Assembly: GCF_018882335.1 (NCBI RefSeq)
Contig: NZ_JACVOS010000011.1
Coordinates: forward strand, 1-64,000
DNA: 64,000 bases
DNA from: Polynucleobacter sp. AM-25C3
GTDB taxonomy: Bacteria > Pseudomonadota > Gammaproteobacteria > Burkholderiales > Burkholderiaceae
Direction of reading: 5' to 3'
Shown here: one piece after another, positions 15,770-25,756 of the stretch
Position numbering within the stretch: the first letter of the stretch is position 1
How the letters are laid out: every line of letters starts with the position of its first letter
Notes under the pieces: model-generated
What the model was told of the DNA's origin: nothing
Database searches by the model: none
Seen by the model: the letters and a program-made list of their open reading frames with translations, nothing else
Translations under genes and position numbers: made by a program

Positions 15770-15794
15770 GTGAGAAATTTTCTAGAATTGAAAA

Positions 15795-16448
15795 ATGCAG
15801 ATTCAGCCATTAATAGCCAATAAATTAATTACAGGCCTATTTTGCCTCTTAATGAGTATTTGCTCCTGGGCTCAAACAAACCCAGTGATCTTGGTATTGG
15901 GAGACAGCCTCTCAGCTGAATATGGTCTTCCACGGGGAACCGGCTGGGTTAATCTTCTGGAGAGGCAACTTCAGAAAGACAACAGTCCTTGGACTGTATT
16001 TAATGCCAGCATTAGCGGTGAGACCAGCTCAGGCGGACTGACGCGATTGCCCAAGCTCTTGATTCAAAAAAAACCAGGGCTTGTCATGATTGAGCTTGGG
16101 GCGAATGATGCCTTGCGCGGCCTTCCGATAATTCAAACTGAATCGAACCTACGCAAGATGATTCAGATGAGCAAGCAATCGGGTGCACGGGTTTTGCTCT
16201 TTGGTATACAGATCCCCTCAAATTATGGCCAAACCTACATCACGCAATTCAAAGGACTCTACTCTAAGCTGGCTAATGAAGAGGGTATTGAATTGCTACC
16301 GTTTTTCTTGGAAGGCGTTGCATTAAAACCTGAATTATTTCAAGCGGATCGATTGCACCCCAATGTGGAGGCCCAAAGTATTCTCTTCAAAAACGTATGG
16401 GGCTCAATGGCCCCATACAGTAACTTACTCAAGAAATCACCTCAGTAA
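15795..16448 (+). CDS. tesA: Arylesterase / lysophospholipase L1 (SGNH hydrolase)
   Basis: Exported SGNH/GDSL esterase of 217 residues resembling TesA (thioesterase I, lysophospholipase L1). A signal peptide of about 26 residues (hydrophobic LITGLFCLLMSICSWA) ends near AQT. Block I is VLGDSLSAEYGL with the nucleophilic Ser, block III is ELGANDALRG and block V is DRLHPN, carrying the catalytic Asp and His. Block II Gly is in SISGETSSGG. It acts in the periplasm. Its stop codon directly abuts the stop of the convergent ppiD-like gene. Confidence 0.92.
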   Translation: MQIQPLIANKLITGLFCLLMSICSWAQTNPVILVLGDSLSAEYGLPRGTGWVNLLERQLQKDNSPWTVFNASISGETSSGGLTRLPKLLIQKKPGLVMIELGANDALRGLPIIQTESNLRKMIQMSKQSGARVLLFGIQIPSNYGQTYITQFKGLYSKLANEEGIELLPFFLEGVALKPELFQADRLHPNVEAQSILFKNVWGSMAPYSNLLKKSPQ

Positions 16449-17915
16449 TTAACTGCCTGCACTACCTGAGCTCGCTGATTTGAGTGGGTTAATTACCTTA
16501 ACGCCGGCACTATTGCGCCAGTAGCTCATAAAGCCCGCAAATTCTGACTGTGCGGCTAATGCCTGAATCTGTTGTGCTTGCGCTTTGTGAGCTTTGGCAT
16601 CAACAGATGTAGGTTGGCGAACTTGGTCAATACGATAAATCGTAGTGCCAACGCCAGGATTGGCAACAGAAACTACGGCCGGTAACTTATCCACATTAAC
16701 AGACATGACCTCATCCATAGAAGGCCCCACCAAATTGCCTGGCTTGTTGCGTGAAATCCAACTAGAACTACTAAAGCCAGCCGCATTCTTTGGGTCTTTC
16801 TCCAGGGCGGTCAATTTATCAGTGGCTGCAGCAATCGCTAGCTTCTCGGCAGCGCGTTGGCTAACCTGACGCTTTACTTCAGCCGCAACTTCTTTGTAAG
16901 GCAAGATTTGCGCGGGATGCAATATTACCACTCGTGCAGATACAAAAACACCTGGTGAAATTTGTACAGCTTCAATATTGCGCTTGTTCTTGAGGGCTTC
17001 ATCGCCATACAGGGACTGGATAACCTTTGGATTAGCCAGGGGGTGATCTTTAGATACGCCAGGCGCACCGCCACGAGTAATACCCTTCTGAGATTGAATG
17101 CTGAGCTTCAATTTATCTGCAGCTGGCTTCAGACTATCAGCTTGATCGTAAGTGATATTCGCAAACTGATCTGCCTTTTCATTAAAGGCCTTGGAATCTT
17201 CTTTTGGATCTGCCTTAAGAACAATATATTCAACATCGATATATTCAGGTCGCTCAAACAGCTTTGCATTAGCCTCATAAAAAGATTGGAGCTCGTCTGG
17301 GCTAGGATTCACTTTGGCCAAGTAGTCTTTAGCATTAAATTGGAGGGTCTGTACTTGTCTTTCTGTTTCATAGAGAGAAGAAATAATCTCAGACAACTTT
17401 GGACTGGCCAATTCGGTACGGGCAACAGAATTGACTAACTGTTGAATTTTGAGGTCAAAACTTTGGCCTGCATAAAACTGCTCTTCATTCATGCCATTGC
17501 TGGCTAGCAGCTGCTTAAAGCGCGCATCATCAAATGTGCCGTCTTGGCGATATAAAGCACGTATTTGTGGGATCTTTTGCAAGCTATTAACGAGCTCTTG
17601 CTTGCCTACTTGTAAGCGTAAGTCACTGACCGCAAATCCTAAGATGCGTTGCTGAAGTAACTCATTGAGAATGGCCTGACGAAAAGGCAGGCTTTGAGCA
17701 ATTTGTACATTACCGCCAACACGTTCAGCCTGACGTTTTGCAGCCATGTCCACTTCTTGTGCTGTGATGGGCTTGCCATTAACTTTAACAATGTCAGTCT
17801 CTTTATCCATAAATTCGGAATAACTAGAGATGCCAAACAAGGCAAAAGAAGGAACGATAAACAGCATCAATACTAGCTGCAGAATTTTTTGGTGCTTACG
17901 TACGGAATCAAACAT
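16449..17915 (-). CDS. ppiD: PpiD-like periplasmic chaperone lacking the parvulin domain
   Basis: An inner-membrane-anchored folding factor of the PpiD/SurA type, 488 residues. One N-terminal membrane helix (about 11-30, after MFDSVRKHQK) leads into a SurA_N-like helical chaperone domain (about 35-200). In family members of about 620-640 residues a parvulin PPIase domain follows; here the chain runs from the pre-parvulin strand RPEYIDVEYIVLKA (222-235) straight into the post-parvulin segment beginning SKAFNEKADQFAN (241 on). No parvulin motifs (HIL, GGDLGWF, GYHII) are present. The reading frame is intact, so it is a domain loss rather than a frameshift. The Ser/Gly-rich tail is unremarkable. 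Confidence 0.85.
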   Translation of the reverse strand: MFDSVRKHQKILQLVLMLFIVPSFALFGISSYSEFMDKETDIVKVNGKPITAQEVDMAAKRQAERVGGNVQIAQSLPFRQAILNELLQQRILGFAVSDLRLQVGKQELVNSLQKIPQIRALYRQDGTFDDARFKQLLASNGMNEEQFYAGQSFDLKIQQLVNSVARTELASPKLSEIISSLYETERQVQTLQFNAKDYLAKVNPSPDELQSFYEANAKLFERPEYIDVEYIVLKADPKEDSKAFNEKADQFANITYDQADSLKPAADKLKLSIQSQKGITRGGAPGVSKDHPLANPKVIQSLYGDEALKNKRNIEAVQISPGVFVSARVVILHPAQILPYKEVAAEVKRQVSQRAAEKLAIAAATDKLTALEKDPKNAAGFSSSSWISRNKPGNLVGPSMDEVMSVNVDKLPAVVSVANPGVGTTIYRIDQVRQPTSVDAKAHKAQAQQIQALAAQSEFAGFMSYWRNSAGVKVINPLKSASSGSAGS

Positions 17916-18018
17916 GAATTAATCGCTAGGAAATGAAGTTAATTATGGAGTGTACTAGGCGTGAGGTCTAGAGGAACTAGAAGGCCTTGAAGATGAAAAC
18001 CAATGCGATTTGGGAAAC

Positions 18019-18094
18019 TGGTGGGCGCTGACGGGATCGAACCGCCGACATTCTGCGTGTAAGGCAGACGCTCTACCATCTGAGCTAAGCGCCC
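18019..18094 (-). tRNA. tRNA-Val (TAC)
   Basis: Minus-strand cloverleaf of 76 nt: acceptor GGGCGCT with AGCGCCC, anticodon stem-loop TCTGC-CTTACAC-GCAGA giving TAC, T arm with GGTTCGATCC, encoded CCA. A TACAAT box (18113-18118, minus strand) lies about 19 bp upstream and could be its -10, with no clear -35. It sits alone between lon and the ppiD-like gene. Confidence 0.97.
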
Positions 18095-18211
18095 CAAATT
18101 AATACAGACGAGATTGTAACCCAGTGTGGGAATAAAAGAGAGATTCTTCATCAAAATGGACTTTAATTTATAGTTCAATCCGACTCAAAACCCCTCAAAT
18201 ATCCCCAGACA

Positions 18212-20644
18212 TCAATGCTTCAAGGCCTCTCCAGACGAAATCTTTTCAGTAGCTTTACTAGCTTCAGCAGCCTTTTTCGCAAGCTCTTCCGGAGTTGGAT
18301 CTGGCAAAGCAACTGGTTTGCGCTCTAAGGCAAGCTCCAACACTTTATCAATCCAGCGAACCGGTACGATTTCAATCGCATTCTTGACGTTATCAGGAAT
18401 ATCAATCAAATCCTTGACGTTTTCCTCTGGAATCAAGGCCAACTTAATTCCGCCGCGATGCGCTGCCAGCAACTTCTCTTTTAAACCGCCGATTGGTAGC
18501 ACCTCTCCACGCAAAGTGATTTCACCCGTCATTGCTACATCTGAGCGAATCGGAATGCCTGTAAATACAGACACTAGGGCCGTCGTGATTGCGATGCCGG
18601 CAGATGGACCATCTTTCGGAGTTGCACCATCTGGGAAGTGGATATGAATATCTTTCTTCTCAAAGGCTTCATCAGCAATTCCTAGCGCTCTTGCTCTGGA
18701 GCGAACGACTGTTTTTGCAGCCTCAACAGACTCTTTCATTACATCGCCAATCGAGCCAGTACGAGTAATCACGCCCTTACCAGGCATTACCGCCGCCTCG
18801 ATCGTTAATAGATCGCCGCCAACCTCAGTCCAAGCCAAACCAGTGACCTGGCCAACTTGATTCTCTTTCGCAGCCAGACCAAAGTCATACATCTTCACAG
18901 AGAGAAACTTCTCTAAATTATCCGCATCGACAGTCACTGGCGCAGCTTCTTTCTTGAGGAGAAGCAACTTCACTACCTTGCGGCAGATTTTGCTGATTTC
19001 TCGCTCTAAAGAACGAACACCAGCTTCGCGCGTGTAGTAACGAATCATGCTGCGTACAGCGCTTTCCTCAATCTTTAATTCATCCTTCTTGAGGCCATTA
19101 TTTTTAATCTGTTTAGGAATTAAATAGTTGGTAGCAATACTGGTCTTTTCATCTTCTGTGTAACCAGCCAGACGAATAATCTCCAAGCGATCTAACAATG
19201 GACCGGGAATATTCAAAGAATTTGAAGTGGCAACGAACATCACATCTGACAGATCAAAGTCCACTTCAACATAGTGATCTTGGAAGGTGTGGTTTTGCTC
19301 TGGATCTAACACCTCAAGCAATGCGCTTGCAGGATCGCCACGGAAGTCCATGCCCATCTTGTCTACTTCATCCAAGAGGAATAAAGGATTGCGCACGCCC
19401 ACTTTAGTCAAGCTAGAAAGAATCTTTCCAGGCATCGAACCAATATAAGTACGGCGATGTCCCCGAATTTCAGATTCATCACGCACACCACCTAATGCCA
19501 TGCGCACAAACTTGCGGTTCGTTGCGCGAGCAATCGATTGACCTAAGGAAGTTTTACCAACGCCGGGAGGACCAACTAAACACAGGATTGGAGCCTTGAC
19601 GCGATCAACGCGTTGCTGAACCGCAAGATATTCCAAGATGCGTTCTTTAACTTTATCAAGACCATAGTGGTCTTCATCTAATACTTTTTCAGCATTGGTC
19701 AAATCGTTGTTAATCTTGGTTTTTTTCTTCCAAGGAAGATTGACCAAAGTATCAATAAAGTTACGGATCACTGTCGCTTCGGCAGACATTGGTGACATGA
19801 GTTTGAGTTTTTTCAACTCAGACTCTGCCTTTTTCAATGCTTCCTTGGGCATGCGAGCAGCCTTGATGCGTTTCTCGAGCTCCTCGAGATCAGCACCCTC
19901 TTCGCCTTCACCCAATTCTTTTTGAATGGCTTTGACTTGTTCGTTTAGGTAGTATTCGCGCTGACTCTTTTCCATCTGACGTTTTACACGTCCACGGATG
20001 CGCTTTTCTACTTGCAAGATATCAATCTCACTCTCGAGATCAGCCAACAAACTTTCTAAGCGCTGTACTACGTCAGTCATTTCAAGCAAGCGTTGCTTCT
20101 GCTCAAGCTTGACAGGCAGATGAGCGCAAATCGTATCGGCTAAGCGGCTTGGATCATCAATACCGCCAAGTGAAGACAGGATTTCTTGTGGAACTTTTTT
20201 GTTCAGCTTTACGTACTGGTCAAACTGAGCCATGATGGCGCGGCGCAAAGCTTCTGTCTCATGAGCATCTAAAGAGGACATTGATGTGGGAGTCGCTTCA
20301 CAGCCAAAATAGCCTTGGCTATCTTCAACTTGACTCACTTCAGCGCGTTGAACACCCTCCACCAGCACCTTAACAGTGCCATCGGGAAGTTTTAGCATTT
20401 GCAGGATATTGGCGATGCAACCGACCTCATAGAGGTCCTCAACACCTGGCTCATCCTTAGCGGCTGTCTTTTGGGCTACCAAAAGGACATTTTTGCCAGT
20501 TTCCATGGCGGCTTCTAAGGCTTTAATTGATTTTGGTCGACCCACAAACAAGGGGATCACCATATGTGGAAACACCACGACATCCCTTAAAGGGAGCAAT
20601 GGCAGTTGAATGGGTTCAGAGGGTAGTAATAAGTGGCCAGGCAT
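18212..20644 (-). CDS. lon: ATP-dependent protease La
   Basis: Cytoplasmic AAA+ serine protease that degrades misfolded and selected regulatory proteins. The 810 residues match the family (E. coli 784). Layout: N-terminal substrate domain opening LPLLPLRDVVVFPHM, coiled-coil linker, AAA+ module with Walker A GPPGVGKTSLG near 365 and a LLDEVDKM Walker B, and the C-terminal protease domain with catalytic S681 in DGPSAG and a downstream Lys. An unusually strong GGAGGA ribosome site precedes the ATG. A sigma-32-like promoter lies about 92 bp upstream. It follows clpX in the tig-clpP-clpX-lon order. Confidence 0.98.
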   Translation of the reverse strand: MPGHLLLPSEPIQLPLLPLRDVVVFPHMVIPLFVGRPKSIKALEAAMETGKNVLLVAQKTAAKDEPGVEDLYEVGCIANILQMLKLPDGTVKVLVEGVQRAEVSQVEDSQGYFGCEATPTSMSSLDAHETEALRRAIMAQFDQYVKLNKKVPQEILSSLGGIDDPSRLADTICAHLPVKLEQKQRLLEMTDVVQRLESLLADLESEIDILQVEKRIRGRVKRQMEKSQREYYLNEQVKAIQKELGEGEEGADLEELEKRIKAARMPKEALKKAESELKKLKLMSPMSAEATVIRNFIDTLVNLPWKKKTKINNDLTNAEKVLDEDHYGLDKVKERILEYLAVQQRVDRVKAPILCLVGPPGVGKTSLGQSIARATNRKFVRMALGGVRDESEIRGHRRTYIGSMPGKILSSLTKVGVRNPLFLLDEVDKMGMDFRGDPASALLEVLDPEQNHTFQDHYVEVDFDLSDVMFVATSNSLNIPGPLLDRLEIIRLAGYTEDEKTSIATNYLIPKQIKNNGLKKDELKIEESAVRSMIRYYTREAGVRSLEREISKICRKVVKLLLLKKEAAPVTVDADNLEKFLSVKMYDFGLAAKENQVGQVTGLAWTEVGGDLLTIEAAVMPGKGVITRTGSIGDVMKESVEAAKTVVRSRARALGIADEAFEKKDIHIHFPDGATPKDGPSAGIAITTALVSVFTGIPIRSDVAMTGEITLRGEVLPIGGLKEKLLAAHRGGIKLALIPEENVKDLIDIPDNVKNAIEIVPVRWIDKVLELALERKPVALPDPTPEELAKKAAEASKATEKISSGEALKH

Positions 20645-20735
20645 GGGGCAATTCCTCCAAAATAGTCATTCCGTAAAAAACTCTAAAAATGCCGTACCAC
20701 TAGATACGGACATAATTAGGAATAGGATACTACCT

Positions 20736-20763
20736 ATATGGGTGCCACCAAGTGAAAAACAAG
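20736..20763 (-). promoter_or_regulatory. Candidate heat-shock (sigma-32) promoter of lon
   Basis: On the minus strand CTTGTTT (57-63 of the 20700s) and CCCATAT (20736-20742) are 14 bp apart. The sigma-32 consensus is CTTGAAA, 13-15 bp, CCCCATNT, and lon is a known heat-shock gene in proteobacteria. The predicted transcript would have a leader of about 85 nt. Match by eye only. Confidence 0.5.
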
Positions 20764-20821
20764 GGGGAAATATGCAAAAAGTGAGCGAAAACCCTGTGAA
20801 AACAGCAAAAAAAGACAAAAA

Positions 20822-22195
20822 TTAGGCTTTTTTGCTCATTTCCGTAGATTCGTCACCCTGCTTGTAGACCAAAATGGGTTTTCCACCATCAGCAATCGTA
20901 CTTTCGTCGATTACTACCTTTTGCACATTCTTCAGGGATGGCAAGTCATACATGACATCCATAAGAGAACCTTCGAGGATGGAGCGTAGGCCACGAGCGC
21001 CCGTTTTGCGTGCAATGGCCTTTTTGGCAATGGCTGACAAAGCTGCTGGGCGAACTTCCAATTCAGAGCCTTCCATCGTCAACAGCGCCTGATATTGCTT
21101 AACCAAAGCATTCTTAGGCTCAGTCAAGATCTGAATCAGGCTAGCCTCATCTAGTTGTGCCAGGGTAGCAACCACTGGAAGACGGCCAATTAATTCAGGA
21201 ATCAAACCAAACTTGATTAAATCTTCTGGCTCTACTTCGATTAAGAGGTCGCTGACACCACGATCATCCTTGCCAGGTACCGTTGCATTAAATCCGATGC
21301 CCGTCTTCGCTGTACGCTGTTGAATGACCTTCTCAAGACCATCAAAAGCACCACCACAAATAAATAAGATATTGGTTGTATCAACTTGCAAGAAATCTTG
21401 ATTTGGATGCTTACGACCACCTTGTGGTGGAACTGAAGCCATCGTACCTTCGACCAGCTTTAGCAAAGCTTGTTGAACGCCCTCACCCGATACATCACGG
21501 GTAATTGAAGGGTTATCTGACTTACGAGAAATCTTATCGATCTCATCAATATAAACAATACCGCGTTGGGCTTTTTCTACGTTGTAGTCGCAAGCTTGCA
21601 ACAACTTTTGAATAATATTTTCGACGTCTTCACCAACATAACCCGCTTCAGTCAATGTCGTTGCATCAGCCATGACAAAAGGCACATCTAGCATGCGCGC
21701 TAAAGTCTGAGCCAACAATGTTTTACCGGAACCCGTTGGGCCAATCAGCAGGATGTTGCTCTTAGCAAGCTCAACGCCATCAACCATTGCCTTAGCAGGA
21801 ACTTTAGATTCTTTCTTATCCGTCGTCTTTTCGCTAGCCACTTCTGGCTTGCCGTCTTTATCCAACTTCTCTTTTTTAGGCTTAGGCAAATACTGTAAGC
21901 GCTTGTAGTGGTTGTACACCGCTACCGCTAAAGTCTTCTTCGCATGGTCCTGACCAATCACATACTGATCTAGATTCTCACGAATCTGATGTGGTGTCGG
22001 CAAAGAATCATCGCCATCAGCTTTAGGTAGTTTTGCAAGCTCTTCTTGAATGATGTCCGTACATAAGTCGATGCACTCATCACAAATGAATACGGATGGG
22101 CCAGCAATGAGCTTCTTTACTTCATGCTGGCTCTTGCCGCAGAAGGAGCAATACAGAACTTTGTCTGCGCTATTGGAGTTGTCTTTATCGCTCAA
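20822..22195 (-). CDS. clpX: ClpX, ATPase subunit of the ClpXP protease
   Basis: AAA+ unfoldase that feeds substrates to ClpP. The N-terminal zinc domain has C16-x2-C19 and C38-x2-C41. The AAA+ part has Walker A GPTGSGKT near 152 and Walker [10 protein letters not shown]; the ClpP-contact IGF loop reads TGIGFNA. At 457 residues it is about 30 longer than E. coli ClpX. The extra length is a Lys/Glu-rich low-complexity insert at about 101-139, just before GVELAKSN, that is not in the standard enzyme. It sits 25 bp behind clpP and is presumably co-transcribed with it. Confidence 0.97.
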   Translation of the reverse strand: MSDKDNSNSADKVLYCSFCGKSQHEVKKLIAGPSVFICDECIDLCTDIIQEELAKLPKADGDDSLPTPHQIRENLDQYVIGQDHAKKTLAVAVYNHYKRLQYLPKPKKEKLDKDGKPEVASEKTTDKKESKVPAKAMVDGVELAKSNILLIGPTGSGKTLLAQTLARMLDVPFVMADATTLTEAGYVGEDVENIIQKLLQACDYNVEKAQRGIVYIDEIDKISRKSDNPSITRDVSGEGVQQALLKLVEGTMASVPPQGGRKHPNQDFLQVDTTNILFICGGAFDGLEKVIQQRTAKTGIGFNATVPGKDDRGVSDLLIEVEPEDLIKFGLIPELIGRLPVVATLAQLDEASLIQILTEPKNALVKQYQALLTMEGSELEVRPAALSAIAKKAIARKTGARGLRSILEGSLMDVMYDLPSLKNVQKVVIDESTIADGGKPILVYKQGDESTEMSKKA

Positions 22196-22220
22196 GGTAG
22201 ATTCTAGATATTAGTGCTGT

Positions 22221-22850
22221 TTAAGGACGCTTGTCGATCACTTTGTCGATCAAGCCATATTGCTGGGCCTGTTCTGCAGACATGAAGTTATCGCGATCAG
22301 TATCTTTAGCAATGGTTTCAATCGATTGACCTGTACGGTCAGCCAAAATTTTGTTCAAGCGCTCACGCAAATACAAAATTTCACGGGCTTGGATTTCGAT
22401 ATCAGAAGCCTGGCCACGTGCACCACCTAATGGCTGATGAATCATCACACGTGAGTTCGGCAATGCATAACGCTTGCCGTTCTCACCAGCGCACAATAAG
22501 AATGCACCCATGCTCGCAGCCATGCCCATACATAAAGTACTGACGTGTGGCTTGATGAATTGCATCGTGTCGTAGATTGCTAAACCAGCAGATACAGAAC
22601 CACCGGGAGAGTTGATGTACAGAGAAATTTCTTTATCTGGGTTTTCGCTCTCGAGGAATAAGAGCTGGGCAATGACCAAGTTTGCGGTTTGATCATTTAC
22701 TTCGCCAACCAAGAAAACAACGCGCTCTCTAAGTAAGCGGGAGTAAATGTCATAGGCCCTCTCGCCTCGACCAGAGGTTTCAATCACCATTGGAACTAAA
22801 CCCAAACCTTTGGGTTCTAAATTCTCAGACTGGAAATGATTCTGGTTCAT
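22221..22850 (-). CDS. clpP: ClpP, proteolytic subunit
   Basis: Self-compartmentalised serine protease; forms tetradecamers capped by ClpX or ClpA. The 209 residues are standard. The nucleophile S113 lies in GMAASMGAF and the catalytic H138 in MIHQPLGG; the oxyanion-forming SPGGSV is at 81-86. The short N-terminal propeptide before LVPMVIE is typical. It lies between tig and clpX, 43 bp after the tig stop. Confidence 0.98.
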   Translation of the reverse strand: MNQNHFQSENLEPKGLGLVPMVIETSGRGERAYDIYSRLLRERVVFLVGEVNDQTANLVIAQLLFLESENPDKEISLYINSPGGSVSAGLAIYDTMQFIKPHVSTLCMGMAASMGAFLLCAGENGKRYALPNSRVMIHQPLGGARGQASDIEIQAREILYLRERLNKILADRTGQSIETIAKDTDRDNFMSAEQAQQYGLIDKVIDKRP

Positions 22851-22893
22851 GTGATCAGGCCTTTATTTAATGGATGCTTAAGCTTAGTTGAAC

Positions 22894-24231
22894 TTAGTTA
22901 AGTTTGCTGAGTTCTTCGAAAGTAACGGCTTTATCAATCACTTTAGCTTGCGAAGTGAAATACTTGATAACGTTATCTTCCAATACCAAGTTCTCGATAT
23001 CTTTGAGGCGGCTTGGATTGCTATAGAACCAACGAACCACTTCTTTTGGATCTTCGTAAGTAGCAGCTTGCTCATCAATCTCAGCTTTAATTTGATCTGC
23101 AGTAGCAGCCAAGTTTTGCTGTTTGACTAAGTCGCTCAAAATTAAGCCGAGGCGAACACGTTTGAGAGCTTGCTCAGCAAACATTTCAGCAGGAATGGGT
23201 GCATCCTTGGCATTTGGAATGCCACGTTGCATCAAGTCTTGACGTGCAGACTCAACCAAACGTTCTTGCTCCTGAGCAACCAAAGATTTAGGTGCATCAA
23301 GTTCGCAAATGCTATTGAGTTTTTCCATTACTTCACCTTTTAACAGCGATGTAATGCGACGTTTTGTTTCGCGATCCAAATTCTCTTTCACTTCTTCACG
23401 CATCTTTGCAACGCCACCTTCGGTAACGCCTAAAGACAATGCAAATGCATCGTCAACTGCAGGAAGGTGCGCCCAGTTCACTGACTTCACGGTGATGGTG
23501 AAGTCAGCAGTTTTGCCAGCAACATCTTTACCGTGGTAATCGGCTGGGAAGCTTAATGGGAAAGTCTTGCTCTCACCTGCTTTGAGGCCCAAAGTCGCAG
23601 CTTCAAATTCAGGGAGCATGCGGCCTTCGCCAAGAACGAATTCAAAGTTTTCCGCTTTACCGCCAGTAAACTCAACGCCATCAATCTTGCCAACGAAGTC
23701 GATCACAACTTGATCGCCAGCTTGAGCGGCCGTATTTGCACCACCATCACCATGCGTACCAGCATCGCCGCGTGGATGGTAATGCACTTGCTGCTTACGC
23801 AATACGTCTAAAGCGCGATCGATCTCTGCATCAGAAATATCGGTTGTGTACTTAGTGACTTCAGCTTTGCTGAAATCACCAATTTTCACTTCTGGCAACA
23901 CTTCAAAGTAAGCATCAAACACAATCTTGTCTGCTTCTAGTTCGCTCTTAGGGTCAAGGCGTGGTTGACCGGCCAATAAGATTTTTTCATTTTGAGCGAG
24001 CTCATAGAACAACTCTGAGGCTTTGTCGAACTGAAGTTCAAAATCCACTTGCATGCCGTACTGTTTTTCAACCATGGCCTTTGGCACTTTGCCTGGGCGG
24101 AAGCCGGCGGCTTTCATGGTCTTACCCAATTTAGCCAAACGGGCTTCTCTTGCCTTAGCCAAATCGGCACGAGCGAACTCTAAGGTCACTTTGCGGTCTA
24201 ACTGACCTAAATTTTCTATCTGCACAGCCAT
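22894..24231 (-). CDS. tig: Trigger factor
   Basis: Ribosome-bound chaperone and FKBP-type peptidyl-prolyl isomerase meeting nascent chains. The start is taken at the ATG for MAVQIENLGQLDRKV (445 residues), because the open frame upstream runs into tRNA-Leu. The ribosome-binding signature GFRPGKVP is near residue 45, the FKBP domain (about 160-245) contains DFVGKIDGVEFTGG, and the helical C-terminal domain follows. It is first in the tig-clpP-clpX-lon order, 57 bp after tRNA-Leu. Confidence 0.97.
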   Translation of the reverse strand: MAVQIENLGQLDRKVTLEFARADLAKAREARLAKLGKTMKAAGFRPGKVPKAMVEKQYGMQVDFELQFDKASELFYELAQNEKILLAGQPRLDPKSELEADKIVFDAYFEVLPEVKIGDFSKAEVTKYTTDISDAEIDRALDVLRKQQVHYHPRGDAGTHGDGGANTAAQAGDQVVIDFVGKIDGVEFTGGKAENFEFVLGEGRMLPEFEAATLGLKAGESKTFPLSFPADYHGKDVAGKTADFTITVKSVNWAHLPAVDDAFALSLGVTEGGVAKMREEVKENLDRETKRRITSLLKGEVMEKLNSICELDAPKSLVAQEQERLVESARQDLMQRGIPNAKDAPIPAEMFAEQALKRVRLGLILSDLVKQQNLAATADQIKAEIDEQAATYEDPKEVVRWFYSNPSRLKDIENLVLEDNVIKYFTSQAKVIDKAVTFEELSKLN

Positions 24232-24288
24232 TCTCGTCTCTTTATTGAAAATCGGAATATGTGAAGCCCAAGCCAAGTAGCTATCTTG

Positions 24289-24375
24289 TGGTGCGAGGAG
24301 GGGGACTCGAACCCCCACACCATTGCTGGCGTCAGGACCTAAACCTGGTGCGTCTACCAATTTCGCCATCCTCGC
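24289..24375 (-). tRNA. tRNA-Leu (TAG)
   Basis: An 87-nt class II tRNA on the minus strand. The acceptor GCGAGGA pairs with TCCTCGC, the anticodon loop carries TAG, a long variable arm is present (gccagcaatggtg region), the T arm is GGTTCGAGTCC and CCA is encoded. Confidence 0.96.
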
Positions 24376-24456
24376 GCGAATTCCGCAAACGCTACCGAGC
24401 TAGAACTTCACTCTAAAGAGCGTAATTCTACAATGCTTGGCGGTTTTGGAGGATAT

Positions 24457-24960
24457 TTAAGCCTTGTACAGCAAAGCCACGGCATGGACGGCAACGCCCT
24501 CGCCTCGGCCCAGATGCCCTAAGGATTCGTTTGTCTTGGCTTTGAGGTTGACATGGCTGGGTGTGACAGCCAAATCCGCTGCAATATTACGAACCATATC
24601 CGGCAAAAAAGCAGCTAATTTAGGCTTTTGGCAAATGATGGTTGCATCCACATTACCCACCTGAAAGCCAGCAGCCTGCACTTTTTGCAAGGCTGCTCTG
24701 AGCAAAATACGGCTGTCCATGTCCTTAAACTGGGGGTCGGTATCTGGAAAAAGCTGGCCAATATCGTTTAGGCCTGCCGCCCCTAACAAGGCATCCGTCA
24801 AAGCATGTAGCAAGGCATCGGCATCGGAGTGACCTAATAGACCTTTTTCATTGGGAACGTGAACGCCACCCAAGATCAATTTCCGATCTGCAACCAAGGC
24901 GTGTACGTCATAGCCTTGACCGATTCTAAATTGAGGGATGTGAGGAGCGTTTGAGGTCAT
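24457..24960 (-). CDS. ispF: 2-C-methyl-D-erythritol 2,4-cyclodiphosphate synthase
   Basis: Cyclises CDP-methylerythritol 2-phosphate with loss of CMP in the MEP isoprenoid pathway. The 167 residues match the family. The metal pair D18-x-H20 lies in GQGYDVHAL; the [20 protein letters not shown] signature and the [17 protein letters not shown] C-terminal motif are present. It follows ispD by 28 bp, the usual ispDF pair. Confidence 0.97.
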   Translation of the reverse strand: MTSNAPHIPQFRIGQGYDVHALVADRKLILGGVHVPNEKGLLGHSDADALLHALTDALLGAAGLNDIGQLFPDTDPQFKDMDSRILLRAALQKVQAAGFQVGNVDATIICQKPKLAAFLPDMVRNIAADLAVTPSHVNLKAKTNESLGHLGRGEGVAVHAVALLYKA

Positions 24961-24988
24961 TGGTTGGAGTGATATGTTCTTAAGGGGA

Positions 24989-25747
24989 TTACTTCACTGA
25001 GGTTTGCAAAATGGCTTGCATCAATTCCCAGTCCGCAGGATGCGTAACTTTGAAATTGCGCGTTGCCCCTTCAATGAGTAATGGGCTTGTACCGGCAAGC
25101 TCCATGGCACTGGCTTCATCAGTAATGTCGGCCTCTAAGCGAATGCCCTCTGCGATTGCATCATGAAGCCGTTTTAGGCCAAACATTTGCGGTGTTTGGG
25201 CTTGCCAAAGGTGATCACGGGAAATAGTCTTGAGCGCTCTTGTAGGGTTGCCAGCGATTGCGGAATTCGCATCGGCCATTTTTAAAGTATCCGCTAAGGG
25301 CATGGCTAATAAACCGCCCTCGCCAGATTGACTCACTGCACCGATCAGTTTTTGAATGAGCTCAGGTGAAATTCCTGGGCGGGCCGCATCATGCACTAGG
25401 ATCCAATCATTTTCCGGAATGCCAGCTTTGAGCATGGCTGCCAAAGTATTTCTGACAGTCTCTTGGCGCGTCGGTCCGCCACTTGGAAGAAATCGGACCG
25501 AGGAAGAGTTAGCGGAAAGCGTACTTAAGATTGGATTATCAATAAAACCCGGGCTCACACCCACCCAAATGGAGGTAATCTCGGGGGTGTTGATAAACGC
25601 CTCCAATGCATATGCCAGCATAGGCTTGCCGGCTAACTCCTGAAACTGCTTGGGTAAGGCGCCGCCAAGTCTGGATCCCGTCCCGGCTGTAGGTAGCAAG
25701 GCGTGACATTGTGGCAAAGACTGCGAAGATTGATTTCCAGCGTGCAT
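24989..25747 (-). CDS. ispD: 2-C-methyl-D-erythritol 4-phosphate cytidylyltransferase
   Basis: Transfers CMP from CTP to methylerythritol 4-phosphate in the MEP pathway. The nucleotide-binding signature [13 protein letters not shown] with the PKQF lysine, and the [12 protein letters not shown] block are clear. The ATG at 25747 (MHAGNQSS, 252 residues) is preferred: the longer frame to 25795 runs over the divergent mfd start. A CAGG sits close upstream as a possible ribosome site. The gene is divergent from mfd by 23 bp and followed by ispF. Confidence 0.95.
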   Translation of the reverse strand: MHAGNQSSQSLPQCHALLPTAGTGSRLGGALPKQFQELAGKPMLAYALEAFINTPEITSIWVGVSPGFIDNPILSTLSANSSSVRFLPSGGPTRQETVRNTLAAMLKAGIPENDWILVHDAARPGISPELIQKLIGAVSQSGEGGLLAMPLADTLKMADANSAIAGNPTRALKTISRDHLWQAQTPQMFGLKRLHDAIAEGIRLEADITDEASAMELAGTSPLLIEGATRNFKVTHPADWELMQAILQTSVK

Positions 25748-25756
25748 ACCTGATTC

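Noticed and set aside
20610..20825. 71-residue plus-strand frame in the lon-clpX spacer
   Set aside because: It starts inside the lon coding region, is Lys/Asn-rich, has no ribosome site or similarity, and covers the likely lon promoter.
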